From: Gemmatimonadota bacterium
Lineage (GTDB): Bacteria; Gemmatimonadota; Gemmatimonadetes; Longimicrobiales; Gaopeijiaceae
Length of the DNA stretch: 64,000 nucleotides
NCBI GenBank assembly: GCA_022822425.1
Contig: JAJEBS010000190.1
Coordinates: 16,386-80,385, forward strand
Direction of reading: 5' to 3'
Below, in pieces: positions 35,352-44,795 of this stretch. Under the pieces are notes generated by a model. The model was given only the letters and a program-made list of their open reading frames with translations. It did no database searches and was not told the origin of the DNA. Position 1 is the first letter of the stretch. Every line of letters begins with the position of its first letter. The translations under genes and the position numbers were made by a program.

Positions 35352-37583
35352 ATGAACGAGCACCGTCCGCCCTACCTCGCCGCCGTCATCGCCAGCGCCG
35401 CGATCTTCCTCCTGTACGTCGTCACGCTGGCGCCCACCACGTCGTTCTGGGACACGAGCGAGTATATCGCGACCGGGTACATCCTCGGGATCCCGCATCC
35501 GCCCGGAAACCCGCTCTTCGTGGTCCTGGCGAGGGTGTGGATCGTTCTGCTGTCCCCACTGGGGCTTCCGGTGGCGGTGCGCGTGAACCTGCTGGCCGCC
35601 TTCACTTCCGCGGCGGCGAGCGGGTTCTTCTTTCTGGTGGCCCACCGCATCGCGTGGGGGTTGCTGGGCGACCACCGGCGGGCGCTGGTGGGGGCGGCGG
35701 CAAGCGCGCTGCTGGGCGCCACGGCGTTTACCGTGTGGAACCAGTCCGTGGTCAACGAGAAGGTCTACACGGTCAGCGTGCTGGTAATCGCCGCCGTGAC
35801 CTGGCTGGCGGTGCGCTGGCGGGACCGGCGCGGCGAACCCGGGAGTGGGCGCCTCCTGCTGGTGGCGGGCTACCTGATGATCCTGGGCTGGTCCAACCAC
35901 ACCATGTCGCTCCTGCCCGCGCCGGCCCTGGGCCTGATGCTGCTCATGACGGCCCCGAGGGTGCTTCTGCGCCGCGACCTGTGGATCCGCGCGCTCCCCC
36001 TCGTCGTGGTCGGCCTGTCCTTCAACGTGTTTCTGCCCATTCGCGCAGCCCAGCGGCCAGTGATCAACGAAGGCGACCCGCTTTGCGAGTCCGCCGGCGA
36101 AGTGGCGGCCGCGGTGTTGACGGCCGGAAACGCAGGTTGCCCCAGGCTCGCCTCGGTTCTCCAGCGGGACCAGTACGCGCCGCCTCCACTCAGCCAGCGC
36201 CAGGCGCCCCTGGCCTCGCAGTTCCAGAACTATTTCCAGTACTTCGACTGGCAGTGGGCGCGCGGGCTTGATCCCTCTCCCGTACCGAGCGGAACGAGGG
36301 CTCCGGTCACCGGCGTCTTCCTGGCTCTGGGTCTTTTCGGCCTCCTCGTCATCCGGCGCGCCGACAGGGGGCTGTTCGCCTACATGGCGACGTTGACGGT
36401 GACCGTGACGGTCGCGCTCGTGATCTACCTGAACTTCAAGTACGGCTATTCGCTGGCGCCCGAGATCGCCGATCCGGACCTGCACGAGGTACGCGAACGG
36501 GACTACTTCTACATCGTCGGCTTCATCGTCTGGGGCGTGCTGGCGGGGACCGGGCTCACCGCGGTCTGGCACATGGCCGCGCGGCAGCTCAGGTGGCGAG
36601 ACCCGGGCACGGGGAGCCGGATGCCGGTGATGGTCACCAGGCCGGCGCTGGGGCTGGTGACCTTCCTGGTGGTGCTGACTGCGCTGACGCCCCTGGCCGT
36701 CAACTGGCGCTGGGCGAGCCGCGCCGGGGACTACGCGGCCCGCGACTGGGCGTACGATCTGCTCCAGAGCGTCGAACCCTACGGCGTCCTTTTCACCAAC
36801 GGGGACAACGATACCTTCCCGCTCTGGTATCTCCAGGAAGTGGAGGGCATCCGCAGGGATGTCACCGTCATCGTGGGGCAGTACCTGTTCACGCAGTGGT
36901 ATCCGCGGCAGCTGCAGGAACTCACCCGGCCGGATCGGCAACGGCCCTTCGAGCCCGACGAGCGGGTAGCCGGCCTGTATCCCGCGCGTGAGATGCCCAC
37001 TCGCCCGGTGATCTCGCTCGCCCCCGAAGACATCGACCAGATCCAGGGAGCCGCCACTGCGCAGGACGCGAATGTCCGCCTGGGACCCGTCGTGGTGCAG
37101 TACCCGCGCGGCACCTATCTCGACCGGGGGGACCAGGTGGCGCTGGCGATCATTCGCGACAGCATCTCCGAGCGCCCCATCTACTTCGCGTGGACCGGGG
37201 GGATCATCCGCTCGCTGGGCCTGCACGACTTCGGGGTCCGCCAGGGGCTCGCGACCCGGCTCGTTCTGCGGGACGTCGAGACGGACGGGCGTTTCGTCAG
37301 GACGGACGCTGCCCTGGGCGGGGAATGGGTCGATCTCGAGCGCACGCGCAGGCTCTCCAGCGAGGTGATGATGGCCCGCAGCCTCCGTTATCGGGATATC
37401 TGGTCCGACCGCACCACTCTGAACATTCCCTACTACTACTTTCACTTCAGCCGCGTGCTGTTCGACCGGGGTTCGGTGGCCGGGCTGCCCGCGGACGAGC
37501 TGGCCCGGTACCGCGCCGACATGGAGGCGTTCGGCGTCACCATGCAGGGCGGATACCGGGTGATTCCCGAATCGGAGCCGTGA
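35352..37583 (+). CDS. DUF2723 (GT117-like) polytopic membrane protein
   Basis: The 743-residue protein starts with YLAAVIASAAIFLLYVVTLAPTTSFWDTSEYIATGYILGIPHPPGNPLFVVLARVW-type family motifs: the acidic site in SFWDTSEYI and the HPPGNPL loop are the signature of DUF2723. About ten membrane helices lie in the first 450 residues, then a soluble domain (LFTNGDNDTFPLWYLQEVEGIRRDVTVIV). This family is related to protein O-mannosyltransferases and GT-C enzymes and may transfer a sugar from a lipid-linked donor. The gene is 23 bp from the preceding stop and only 5 bp before moeB, suggesting one transcript. Acceptor unknown. Confidence 0.88.
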   Translation: MNEHRPPYLAAVIASAAIFLLYVVTLAPTTSFWDTSEYIATGYILGIPHPPGNPLFVVLARVWIVLLSPLGLPVAVRVNLLAAFTSAAASGFFFLVAHRIAWGLLGDHRRALVGAAASALLGATAFTVWNQSVVNEKVYTVSVLVIAAVTWLAVRWRDRRGEPGSGRLLLVAGYLMILGWSNHTMSLLPAPALGLMLLMTAPRVLLRRDLWIRALPLVVVGLSFNVFLPIRAAQRPVINEGDPLCESAGEVAAAVLTAGNAGCPRLASVLQRDQYAPPPLSQRQAPLASQFQNYFQYFDWQWARGLDPSPVPSGTRAPVTGVFLALGLFGLLVIRRADRGLFAYMATLTVTVTVALVIYLNFKYGYSLAPEIADPDLHEVRERDYFYIVGFIVWGVLAGTGLTAVWHMAARQLRWRDPGTGSRMPVMVTRPALGLVTFLVVLTALTPLAVNWRWASRAGDYAARDWAYDLLQSVEPYGVLFTNGDNDTFPLWYLQEVEGIRRDVTVIVGQYLFTQWYPRQLQELTRPDRQRPFEPDERVAGLYPAREMPTRPVISLAPEDIDQIQGAATAQDANVRLGPVVVQYPRGTYLDRGDQVALAIIRDSISERPIYFAWTGGIIRSLGLHDFGVRQGLATRLVLRDVETDGRFVRTDAALGGEWVDLERTRRLSSEVMMARSLRYRDIWSDRTTLNIPYYYFHFSRVLFDRGSVAGLPADELARYRADMEAFGVTMQGGYRVIPESEP

Positions 37584-37588
37584 GCCGG

Positions 37589-38824
37589 ATGAGGATCCAC
37601 GTTTCCGAAGGCCCACGGGGCCGGAGCGGGCCCGGGGCGGTGTCGAGTCGGCTGTCGCCCCCCGAACTGCTCCGCTACGCCCGACACCTGGTCCTGCCCG
37701 AGGTCGGCCTCTCCGGCCAGCGCAGGCTCAAGTCGGCCCGCGTGCTCGTGGTGGGCGCGGGAGGGCTCGGCTCGCCGGTGGCGCTCTATCTGGCCGCGGC
37801 GGGGGTGGGAACGCTCGGGCTCGTGGACTTCGACGAGGTCGACGCGACCAACCTGCAGCGTCAGATCCTGCACGGCGAATCCGACGTGGGCCGGCTGAAG
37901 CTCGACTCCGCCCGCGACCGGCTCGCCGAAACCAACCCCCACGTCGAGGTCATCGCCCACGACGCCAGGCTGAGCAGCGGCAACGCCCCGTCCGTGCTGG
38001 CCGACTACGACGTGGTCGTGGACGGCACCGACAATTTCCCCACCCGCTACCTGGTGAACGACGCCTGCGTGATGCTCGGCAAGCCGAACGTGTACGGCTC
38101 GGTGCACCGCTGGGAGGGGCAGGTGTCGGTGTTCGCCACCGAGGACGGTCCCTGCTACCGGTGCCTCTTCCGCGAGCCGCCCCCGCCCGGCCTGGTGCCC
38201 AACTGCGCCGAGGGCGGAGTCCTGGGGGTCGTCCCGGGTGTGGTGGGTTCGCTGCAGGCGCTCGAAACCGTGAAGCTGATCCTCGGGCAGGGAAGACCAC
38301 TCGCGGGACGGCTCCTCATCTTCGACGGGCTGGAACTGGAGTGGCGCGAGGTCTCCGTCCGGTCCGATCCCGCCTGTCCCGTATGCAGCGACAGCCCCAC
38401 ACAGACCGAACTCATCGACTACGACCTCTTCTGCGGCGCGGAGCCGGAGGCTGAACCCATGACCCTGTCCCCAAACGAGGCACCCCGTGAACCGGCAGGC
38501 CCCGGAAGCATCGACGTCCTGGAGGCCAGCAGCCGCCTGGGGGGCGAGGCCTCGCCCTTCCTCCTGGATGTGCGCGAGACCTACGAATGGGACATCTCCA
38601 ACCTCGCGCCGCAGGGCGCGGTGCTGATTCCCATGGGCGAAGTGGGCGCCCGTCTCGACGAAATCCCGCGCGAGCGACAGATCATCGTCCACTGCCGCAC
38701 CGGCGTCCGCAGCGGGGACGTGGCGAATCAGCTCTGGCGGGCGGGGTACCGCGACGTGCTGAACATGGAGGGGGGGATCAATGCCTGGGCCCGGCAGGTC
38801 GACCCCGGGCTTCAGATCTACTGA
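37589..38824 (+). CDS. moeB: MoeB/ThiF-type adenylyltransferase fused to a C-terminal rhodanese
   Basis: The 411-residue protein has the E1-like adenylation domain (about 25-270): ARVLVVGAGGLGSPVALYLA, NLQRQILH, DGTDNFPTRYLVNDAC and the zinc-type cysteines in CYRCLF and ACPVCSD. It activates the C-terminal glycine of a ThiS/MoaD-type sulfur carrier. A linker leads to a rhodanese domain (about 300-411) with the sulfurtransfer Cys near 369 in IIVHCRTGVRSGD. Such fusions supply sulfur to the carrier directly. The ATG at 37589 is chosen because it is just after the previous stop; a GTG at 37580 is possible. No sulfur carrier gene is in the window. Confidence 0.9.
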   Translation: MRIHVSEGPRGRSGPGAVSSRLSPPELLRYARHLVLPEVGLSGQRRLKSARVLVVGAGGLGSPVALYLAAAGVGTLGLVDFDEVDATNLQRQILHGESDVGRLKLDSARDRLAETNPHVEVIAHDARLSSGNAPSVLADYDVVVDGTDNFPTRYLVNDACVMLGKPNVYGSVHRWEGQVSVFATEDGPCYRCLFREPPPPGLVPNCAEGGVLGVVPGVVGSLQALETVKLILGQGRPLAGRLLIFDGLELEWREVSVRSDPACPVCSDSPTQTELIDYDLFCGAEPEAEPMTLSPNEAPREPAGPGSIDVLEASSRLGGEASPFLLDVRETYEWDISNLAPQGAVLIPMGEVGARLDEIPRERQIIVHCRTGVRSGDVANQLWRAGYRDVLNMEGGINAWARQVDPGLQIY

Positions 38825-38878
38825 AGCAGTCGAACCGCGCCTGGTTCCCGGGTCTTCGGCAGGTGCCCGGACAAGGGG

Positions 38879-41047
38879 TCAGAACGCGGCCAGCTCCCGG
38901 ATCGCCGAGACCACGTCCGGCACCTGCGGAAGGATGACCTCCTCGAGCCGGGGCGCGTACGCGACCCAACAGTCCCGGGAGGCGATTCGCCGCACCGGCG
39001 CGTCCAGCCACTCGAAGAGCTCATCGGCGACCCGCGCTGCGATCTCGGCTCCGTAGCCCCAGGAGAGCCCGTCCTCGTAGGCCACCAGCACGCGGTTGGT
39101 CTTGCGCACCGACGCGGCGACGGCGTCCATGTCGAAGGGCGACAGGCTGCGCAGGTCCACGATCTCGGCCTCTATGCCGTCCCGTTCCGACGCCACCCGG
39201 GCCGCGTCCAGGCTGCGCTTCACCAGCGCGCCGCAGGTCACGATGGTGAGATCCGATCCCTCGCGCGCGACGCGAGCCTTCCCGAAGGGGATCATGAAAT
39301 CCCTCCCGGGCTCGAGACCCTTGTTGTACACCTGCCGGTACAGGTGTTTGTGCTCGAGGAAGATGACGGGATCGTCGCAGCGGATTGCGGTGCGCAGGAG
39401 CCCGCTGGCGTCGAGCGCGGTCGAGGGCAGGACGACGCGCAGCCCCGGCGTGTGCGTGAACAGGGAAGCCCCCGTCTGCGAATGGTAGATGCCTCCGCCC
39501 GTGAGATAGCCGCCGAAGGGCACCCGGATGACCACGGGCGCGTCGAACGCGCTGTTGGAGCGGTAGCGCATCGTGGCCAGTTCGTTGCGGATCTGCATGA
39601 ACGCCGGCCAGATGTAGTCGAAGAACTGGATCTCGACGACGGGCCTGAGCCCGCGGGCGGCCATCCCGATCGCGCGCCCGACGATGTTCGCCTCGGCGAG
39701 CGGCGAGTTGAAGACGCGGTCGCTGCCGAAGCGCTTCTGGAGCCCGTGGGTCACCTTGAAGACCCCGCCCTTGCCCTGCACCTGCTCGAGGGCTTCCGCG
39801 CGCGAAGCGTCGGCTACGTCCTGGCCGAACACGACGATGCGAGGGTCGCGCTCCATTTCGTCGCCGAGGCAGCGGTTGATCAGGTCGACCATGGTCAGCT
39901 GCTTGCTTCCCCGGTCGAACTCCGCCGAGCCCTCCGTGTCGAATTCGGGCTTCGTGGGCGGCGCGGTCTCGGAGTAGAGGTTCACCAGCGCCCGCTCCGG
40001 CGGCGGCTGGGGACGCTCCAACGCCCGGACGGCAGCTTCCCGAACCGCGGCATGGGCCTCCGTCTCGATGCGGTCGAGCTGCTCCGCGGTAGCAACCTTG
40101 AGGTCCAGCAGCAGTTGACGGGTGCGGGTCAGGGGATCCCTTTCCTCTTCGGCAAAGCGCTCTTCCACCGTTCGATACGCGCGCTCGTCGTCCGACATCG
40201 AGTGAGAGTAGGGCCGGATCGTGAAGGCGTGCACGAGCGCCGGTCCCCGACCCTGCCGGCAGTGGCGCACCGCGGCGCGGCTCGCCTTGTAGCTGTCGAT
40301 GACGTCGGTGCCGTCGCACTTCGCGATGAACAGATCCGGGAAGGAGGAAGCCAGCCCGGAGATGCTGCCGCCGGCGGTCTGGACCTCCACCGGCACCGAG
40401 ATCGCGTAGCCGTTGTCCTCGATCAGAAAGATGACGGGAAGCTTGAGCGTGCAGGCGGTGTTGAGCGCTTCCCAGAACTCGCCTTCCGAGGTGGCGCCCT
40501 CTCCGGCCGAGACGAGCACGACTTCGTCCTCCTCCACCTGCCCCACCCGCTTCCGCACTTCCGCGAGCCCGGCAGCCCGGCGTCCGCCCTCGGCGCATCC
40601 CACGGCCTGCAGGAACTGCGTTCCGGTCGGCGACGACATGCTCGTGATGTTGAGACGGGGGTCGCAGAAATGGCACGGCATCTGGCGTCCGCCGGATGCG
40701 GGATCGGCCTCGGCGGCCACCGCCTGCAGGAAGTGCTCGTACGGGGTCTGGCCCAGCGCCAGGGAGAGCGACCGGTCGCGGTAATACAGATAGAACCAGT
40801 CGTGGGCCGGCCTGAGGTGGGCGGCCATGGCCACGCCGATGGCCTCGTGGCCCGCGCTCGAGATCTGGAAGAAGGTCTTGTTCTGCCGCTTGAGCGTGAT
40901 CTCGCGGTCGTCGATGCCGCGCGAGGTCACCATGATGCGGTAGAACTCGACCAACTGGGTCGAGGTGAGGGCGAGTCCGTCGCCGGGGAGCTTTCTGCGG
41001 CCACCGGCGGGCGCGTCGGGTGGTAGCGTTCGGGTGTCAGGTGCCAT
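38879..41047 (-). CDS. Fused alpha-beta E1 component of a thiamine-dependent 2-oxoacid dehydrogenase
   Basis: The 722-residue protein joins the alpha subunit (about 1-350) and beta subunit (about 370-722) of a branched-chain or 2-oxoacid dehydrogenase E1. The thiamine pyrophosphate region reads [14 protein letters not shown] ... EDNGYAIS, a variant of the GDG-N motif, and [13 protein letters not shown] is the phosphorylation-loop region. The beta half has [30 protein letters not shown] and [16 protein letters not shown]. It decarboxylates a 2-oxoacid and hands the acyl group to an E2 lipoyl protein encoded elsewhere. Fusion is known in several phyla. I chose ATG 41047 (MAPDTRT). Confidence 0.9.
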   Translation of the reverse strand: MAPDTRTLPPDAPAGGRRKLPGDGLALTSTQLVEFYRIMVTSRGIDDREITLKRQNKTFFQISSAGHEAIGVAMAAHLRPAHDWFYLYYRDRSLSLALGQTPYEHFLQAVAAEADPASGGRQMPCHFCDPRLNITSMSSPTGTQFLQAVGCAEGGRRAAGLAEVRKRVGQVEEDEVVLVSAGEGATSEGEFWEALNTACTLKLPVIFLIEDNGYAISVPVEVQTAGGSISGLASSFPDLFIAKCDGTDVIDSYKASRAAVRHCRQGRGPALVHAFTIRPYSHSMSDDERAYRTVEERFAEEERDPLTRTRQLLLDLKVATAEQLDRIETEAHAAVREAAVRALERPQPPPERALVNLYSETAPPTKPEFDTEGSAEFDRGSKQLTMVDLINRCLGDEMERDPRIVVFGQDVADASRAEALEQVQGKGGVFKVTHGLQKRFGSDRVFNSPLAEANIVGRAIGMAARGLRPVVEIQFFDYIWPAFMQIRNELATMRYRSNSAFDAPVVIRVPFGGYLTGGGIYHSQTGASLFTHTPGLRVVLPSTALDASGLLRTAIRCDDPVIFLEHKHLYRQVYNKGLEPGRDFMIPFGKARVAREGSDLTIVTCGALVKRSLDAARVASERDGIEAEIVDLRSLSPFDMDAVAASVRKTNRVLVAYEDGLSWGYGAEIAARVADELFEWLDAPVRRIASRDCWVAYAPRLEEVILPQVPDVVSAIRELAAF

Positions 41048-41107
41048 ATGGGAAAGATAGCCGGAGCGAGCAACAGGGTCCAACCGGCGGAGGGCCCGGG
41101 ACCTCGG

Positions 41108-43249
41108 TCAGCGCGCTGTCGCGGCGTCGAGCTGGTCGGCCAGCAGCTGCGGATCGGCGACGGGCCTCTGACAGGTGTACTCGTGGCAGACGTGGGCGCG
41201 CGGTGTTCGGTCACCCCGGTCGCCCGCCACGAGCCGCCAGGGTGCCCGCGGCGTCCTGCCCGCCTGGTCGCCGGTGACCAGCCGGTTGGGCAGATAACGG
41301 CCGTGCGCCGCCTGCAGCAGCGCCCGGGTGGCGTCGTCGTCGGGATCGCCCTCGATGACCACTTCCACGCCGGGCCGGTCGAAGGCGTCGGCCACCGTGA
41401 GCAGTCTCCCGTACGCGCTGGGGAAGCGCGCCATCGCAGCCGCCTCGCCGGCAAGGACCCGCGCCGCGAGGATGCGAAAGTCCTCTCGGTCCAGAAGGCG
41501 GCCCAGGCGCAGCAGAACCTCCGCCGCCAGGGAGTTGCCGGCCGGAGTGGCGTTGTCGGTGGCGTCGCGGGGGCGCACCACCAGCGCCTGGTCGGCTCGG
41601 TGGGTGTCGAAGAGCAAGCCGCTCGCGCGATCGAAGAATCCCTCCAGGAGGGCTTCGGCAAGCTCCGTGGCGCGATCGAGCCAGACGGCCCGAAGCGTCG
41701 CTTCATGCAGCGCCAGGAAGGCCCCCGCAAGCGACGCGTAGTCTTCCAGAAACCCGCCCACCGGCGAGGGCCGGTCCTTGTGGCTGCGCAGCAGGCGGCC
41801 GTCGCGCCGCAGTTCGGCGAGGATGAATTCCCCTGCCTGCTCGGCCGCGTGCACGTACTCGCGCCGTCCCAGGGCCGCCCCGGCTTCGGCGAAGACGCGA
41901 ATCGCGAACCCGTTCCAGGCCACGATGACCTTTTCGTCGCGGAACGGCGGTTCGCGCAGCGCCCGGGCTTCAAGGAGAACGGCCGATGCCGGCGCGAGCA
42001 CAGCGTCGAGTTGGTCCGGCGCGAGCCCCTCCGCCCTGGCCACCGACTCCGGGTCGTGGGGCAGGTGAAGGATGTTGCGGCCCTCGAAGTTGCCGGCCGG
42101 GGTGACGTCGTAGCAGCGCCGGAACAGGTGCGCCGTGGACGGGTCGAGCAGCGCGTCGATCTCCTCCGCCGTCCAGAGATAGAACAGCCCTTCCTCGCCC
42201 TCGGAGTCCGCGTCGCGCGCGGAGTAGAAGCCGCCCTCCGGCGAGCGCAGGTCGGTGAGCATGTAGGCCAGCGTCTTCTCGGTGACCGCCAGGAATTCGG
42301 CGTCCCCGGTATGCAGATGAGCCTGCAGGTACGCACTCGCGAGCAGGGCGTTGTCGTAGAGCATCTTCTCGAAGTGCGGCACCAGCCAGCGCGCGTCGAC
42401 CGTGTAGCGGTGGAACCCCCCACCCAGCTGATCGTGGATTCCGCCGCGCGCCATCCTGCGCAGCGTGTGCGTCGCCATGGACAGGAGCCGCTCGTCCCCC
42501 GATCCGTGGTGAACCCGCAGCATGAGCTCCAGCACCATGGGCTGGGGGAACTTGGGCGCTCGCCCGAAGCCCCCGTGGATCGTGTCGTAGCCGCGGGCGA
42601 TGTTGTCGCAGGCGGCGCGCGCCAGCCCGGTTCGCGCCTCGCGGTCGTCGGGTGATGCCCGACCCGCGTCCGGAGGCCTCATGGAGCGCTCCAGCAGCCC
42701 GCGCATCCGGCTGGCGGCCTCGCGCACTTCGGCCTTGCGCCCTGTGTACGCCCGGCCGGCGGCCTCGAGCACCTGGCGGAACGACGGCATGCCGTGGCGA
42801 GGCTCCGGCGGGAAGTAGGTCCCCCCGTAGTAAGGCAGCCCCTGCGGGGTCAGGAAGGCGGTCAGCGGCCACCCCCCCTGCCCGGTGATGCTCTGGACCG
42901 CGCGCATGTAGATCGCGTCCAGGTCGGGCCGCTCCTCCCGGTCCACCTTGATGTTGACGAAGTGCTCGTTCATGAGCGCGGCCGTCCCGTCGTCCTCGAA
43001 CGACTCCCGCTCCATGACGTGGCACCAGTGGCAGGCGGAATAGCCTATGGAGAGGAGGATGGGCCGGTCATCGTCGCGCGCGCGGCCCAGCGCTTCGTCG
43101 CCCCACGGGTACCAGTCCACCGGGTTTCCGGCGTGCTGCAGCAGGTATGGGCTGGTTTCGCGCGCCAGCCGGTTGAGCGCGCGCCCGCCGGGCGCCGGCC
43201 GGACGTGACCGGAGGAGCCGGAGCGCGCGGATGGTGGCGTGTCGGTCAT
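41108..43249 (-). CDS. YyaL/SSP411-type thioredoxin-fold protein with six-hairpin glycosidase-like C-terminus
   Basis: The 713-residue protein opens with [24 protein letters not shown], the DUF255 thioredoxin-like family start, with CHWC at Cys73/76 in [10 protein letters not shown]. The rest is the alpha/alpha barrel typical of YyaL ([31 protein letters not shown]), and the family is sometimes annotated as spermatogenesis-associated SSP411. Its function is unknown; a disulfide-related or sugar-processing role is guessed from the folds. The ATG at 43249 overlaps the stop of the amidohydrolase gene by 4 bp (ATGA), so these are coupled. The ORF track extends the frame to 44233, which is antisense-free but shadows the amidohydrolase. 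Confidence 0.88.
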   Translation of the reverse strand: MTDTPPSARSGSSGHVRPAPGGRALNRLARETSPYLLQHAGNPVDWYPWGDEALGRARDDDRPILLSIGYSACHWCHVMERESFEDDGTAALMNEHFVNIKVDREERPDLDAIYMRAVQSITGQGGWPLTAFLTPQGLPYYGGTYFPPEPRHGMPSFRQVLEAAGRAYTGRKAEVREAASRMRGLLERSMRPPDAGRASPDDREARTGLARAACDNIARGYDTIHGGFGRAPKFPQPMVLELMLRVHHGSGDERLLSMATHTLRRMARGGIHDQLGGGFHRYTVDARWLVPHFEKMLYDNALLASAYLQAHLHTGDAEFLAVTEKTLAYMLTDLRSPEGGFYSARDADSEGEEGLFYLWTAEEIDALLDPSTAHLFRRCYDVTPAGNFEGRNILHLPHDPESVARAEGLAPDQLDAVLAPASAVLLEARALREPPFRDEKVIVAWNGFAIRVFAEAGAALGRREYVHAAEQAGEFILAELRRDGRLLRSHKDRPSPVGGFLEDYASLAGAFLALHEATLRAVWLDRATELAEALLEGFFDRASGLLFDTHRADQALVVRPRDATDNATPAGNSLAAEVLLRLGRLLDREDFRILAARVLAGEAAAMARFPSAYGRLLTVADAFDRPGVEVVIEGDPDDDATRALLQAAHGRYLPNRLVTGDQAGRTPRAPWRLVAGDRGDRTPRAHVCHEYTCQRPVADPQLLADQLDAATAR

Positions 43250-44670
43250 GGCTGCATCGCCTCCAGAACCCGCTCCCGGAAGGCGCGCGCCCGCTCGAGC
43301 ACTTCCGCCTCGCTCACCGTCAGCACCTCGCGGTCGCGCACCACCACGCGCCCGTTCACCAGCACCGTGGCGACATCGCTTCCGCGGGTCGCGTAGACCA
43401 GGTGCGAGTAGACGTTGTAGAGCGGGGTGAGGCCGGCCCGGCGGGTGTCGACGAGTACGACATCGGCGCGCTTCCCCGGCTCGAGCGATCCGATCTCGTC
43501 GTGCAGCCCGAGGACCCGGGCGCCGCCCATGGTGGCGAGGCGGAACACGGTCTCGGCGGGTAGCGCGGTGGGATCGGCGGTGGCGAACTTGTGGATCTTG
43601 GCGGCGGTGTCCATCTCGTCGAAGAGGTCCAGGTCGTTGTTGCTGGCCGGCCCGTCGGTCCCGAGCCCCACCGGGATACCTGCGGCCAGCGCCTCCACGA
43701 TCGGGGCCGCCCGCGAAATCCCCAGCTTCATGTTGCTCTCCGGGTTGTGGGCGATGCCCGCTCCGCTGGCCGCGACGCGCGCGATGTCCTCCTCGGAGAG
43801 ATGGATGGAGTGGGCGAGCACCGTCCCCGGCCGCAGGGCGCCGATGGACTCGAGCGCCTCCACCACTCCCATCCCGGTCAGGCCGCTCACTGTGGCCAAC
43901 TCCCCCGCGTCTTCGGCGGCGTGGATCTGGAAGGGAGCCCCATGGTCGTTGGCCAGCCGCACGGCGGCCGCCACGTCTTCGAGCGAGGTCGTATAGAGCG
44001 AGTGGGCGGCCACGCCGGGGGTCAGGGTGGGATGGTCCCGGTAGCGCTCCATGAAGTCGGCGGCGTCCGCCAGGGAGGCGGCCGGCGACGCAAAGTCCGG
44101 GGTGGGAAAGCCGATCACATGCGGCCCGAGCACCGCGCGCATCCCGGCGTCGATGGTGGCCCGCGCACCGTCGTCCCGGAAGTAGTACATGTCCGCGAAG
44201 GTGGTCGTCCCGCTCTTGAGCATCTCGATGCACGAGAGCAGCGTGCCCCAGTACACGAAGTCGGGGCTCACCAGAGCCGCTTCCGCCGGGAAGATGTGCT
44301 CCTCCAGCCAGGTCATCAGCGGCAGGTCGTCGGCTAGTCCTCTGAGGAGCGACATCGCCGCGTGCCCGTGCGTGTTGACCAGCCCCGGGATCACGAGATG
44401 GCCGGTTGCGTCGAGCACGGCGACGTCGGAGGGTCGGGGATCGTCGTCGGCCAGTACGCCGGCGATGCGTTCTCCCTCCACGAGCACAGCGCCGCCCTCG
44501 AGCACGGTTCCGGCGTCGTCCATGACCACCACCGTGCCGCCGTCGATCAGCAGCCGCTCATCCGCCCGTGGCGCAGGGGACGCGGTACACGCTGCCGAGA
44601 GCGCCACGACCAGCGCCGTCAGGATGCCGGAGCCGGTACACGGGATCGCGTGCTTCGCGGCGATCGTCAT
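43246..44670 (-). CDS. Exported amidohydrolase of the MTA/SAH (or guanine) deaminase family
   Basis: The 474-residue enzyme is preceded by [28 protein letters not shown], a signal sequence with an acylatable Cys28, so it is probably a periplasmic lipoprotein. The catalytic TIM barrel is MtaD/SsnA-like: metal ligands in [13 protein letters not shown], a His in [10 protein letters not shown], and the Asp in [16 protein letters not shown]. MtaD deaminates 5'-methylthioadenosine and S-adenosylhomocysteine in the cytosol; export is unusual. Substrate specificity in this position is unknown. I chose the ATG at 44670 for its AAGGA ribosome site; an upstream ATG at 44691 is possible. It overlaps the YyaL gene by ATGA. 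Confidence 0.85.
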   Translation of the reverse strand: MTIAAKHAIPCTGSGILTALVVALSAACTASPAPRADERLLIDGGTVVVMDDAGTVLEGGAVLVEGERIAGVLADDDPRPSDVAVLDATGHLVIPGLVNTHGHAAMSLLRGLADDLPLMTWLEEHIFPAEAALVSPDFVYWGTLLSCIEMLKSGTTTFADMYYFRDDGARATIDAGMRAVLGPHVIGFPTPDFASPAASLADAADFMERYRDHPTLTPGVAAHSLYTTSLEDVAAAVRLANDHGAPFQIHAAEDAGELATVSGLTGMGVVEALESIGALRPGTVLAHSIHLSEEDIARVAASGAGIAHNPESNMKLGISRAAPIVEALAAGIPVGLGTDGPASNNDLDLFDEMDTAAKIHKFATADPTALPAETVFRLATMGGARVLGLHDEIGSLEPGKRADVVLVDTRRAGLTPLYNVYSHLVYATRGSDVATVLVNGRVVVRDREVLTVSEAEVLERARAFRERVLEAMQP

Positions 44671-44795
44671 TTTGCGTTCCTTCCCGTACATGTTTCTCTT
44701 GTCGCCTTGATACGATTGCGCATTGCCGCCCGCCGATTCCCCCGTGTCACCCGTCCGCACCCAAGATAGCCGGCAACGCCTCTCTCGGGACAACC

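Noticed and set aside
38825-38878. CCGGG/CCCGG pair as a terminator between moeB and the E1 gene
   Set aside because: Only a 5-bp stem with a 13-nt loop and no U-tract.
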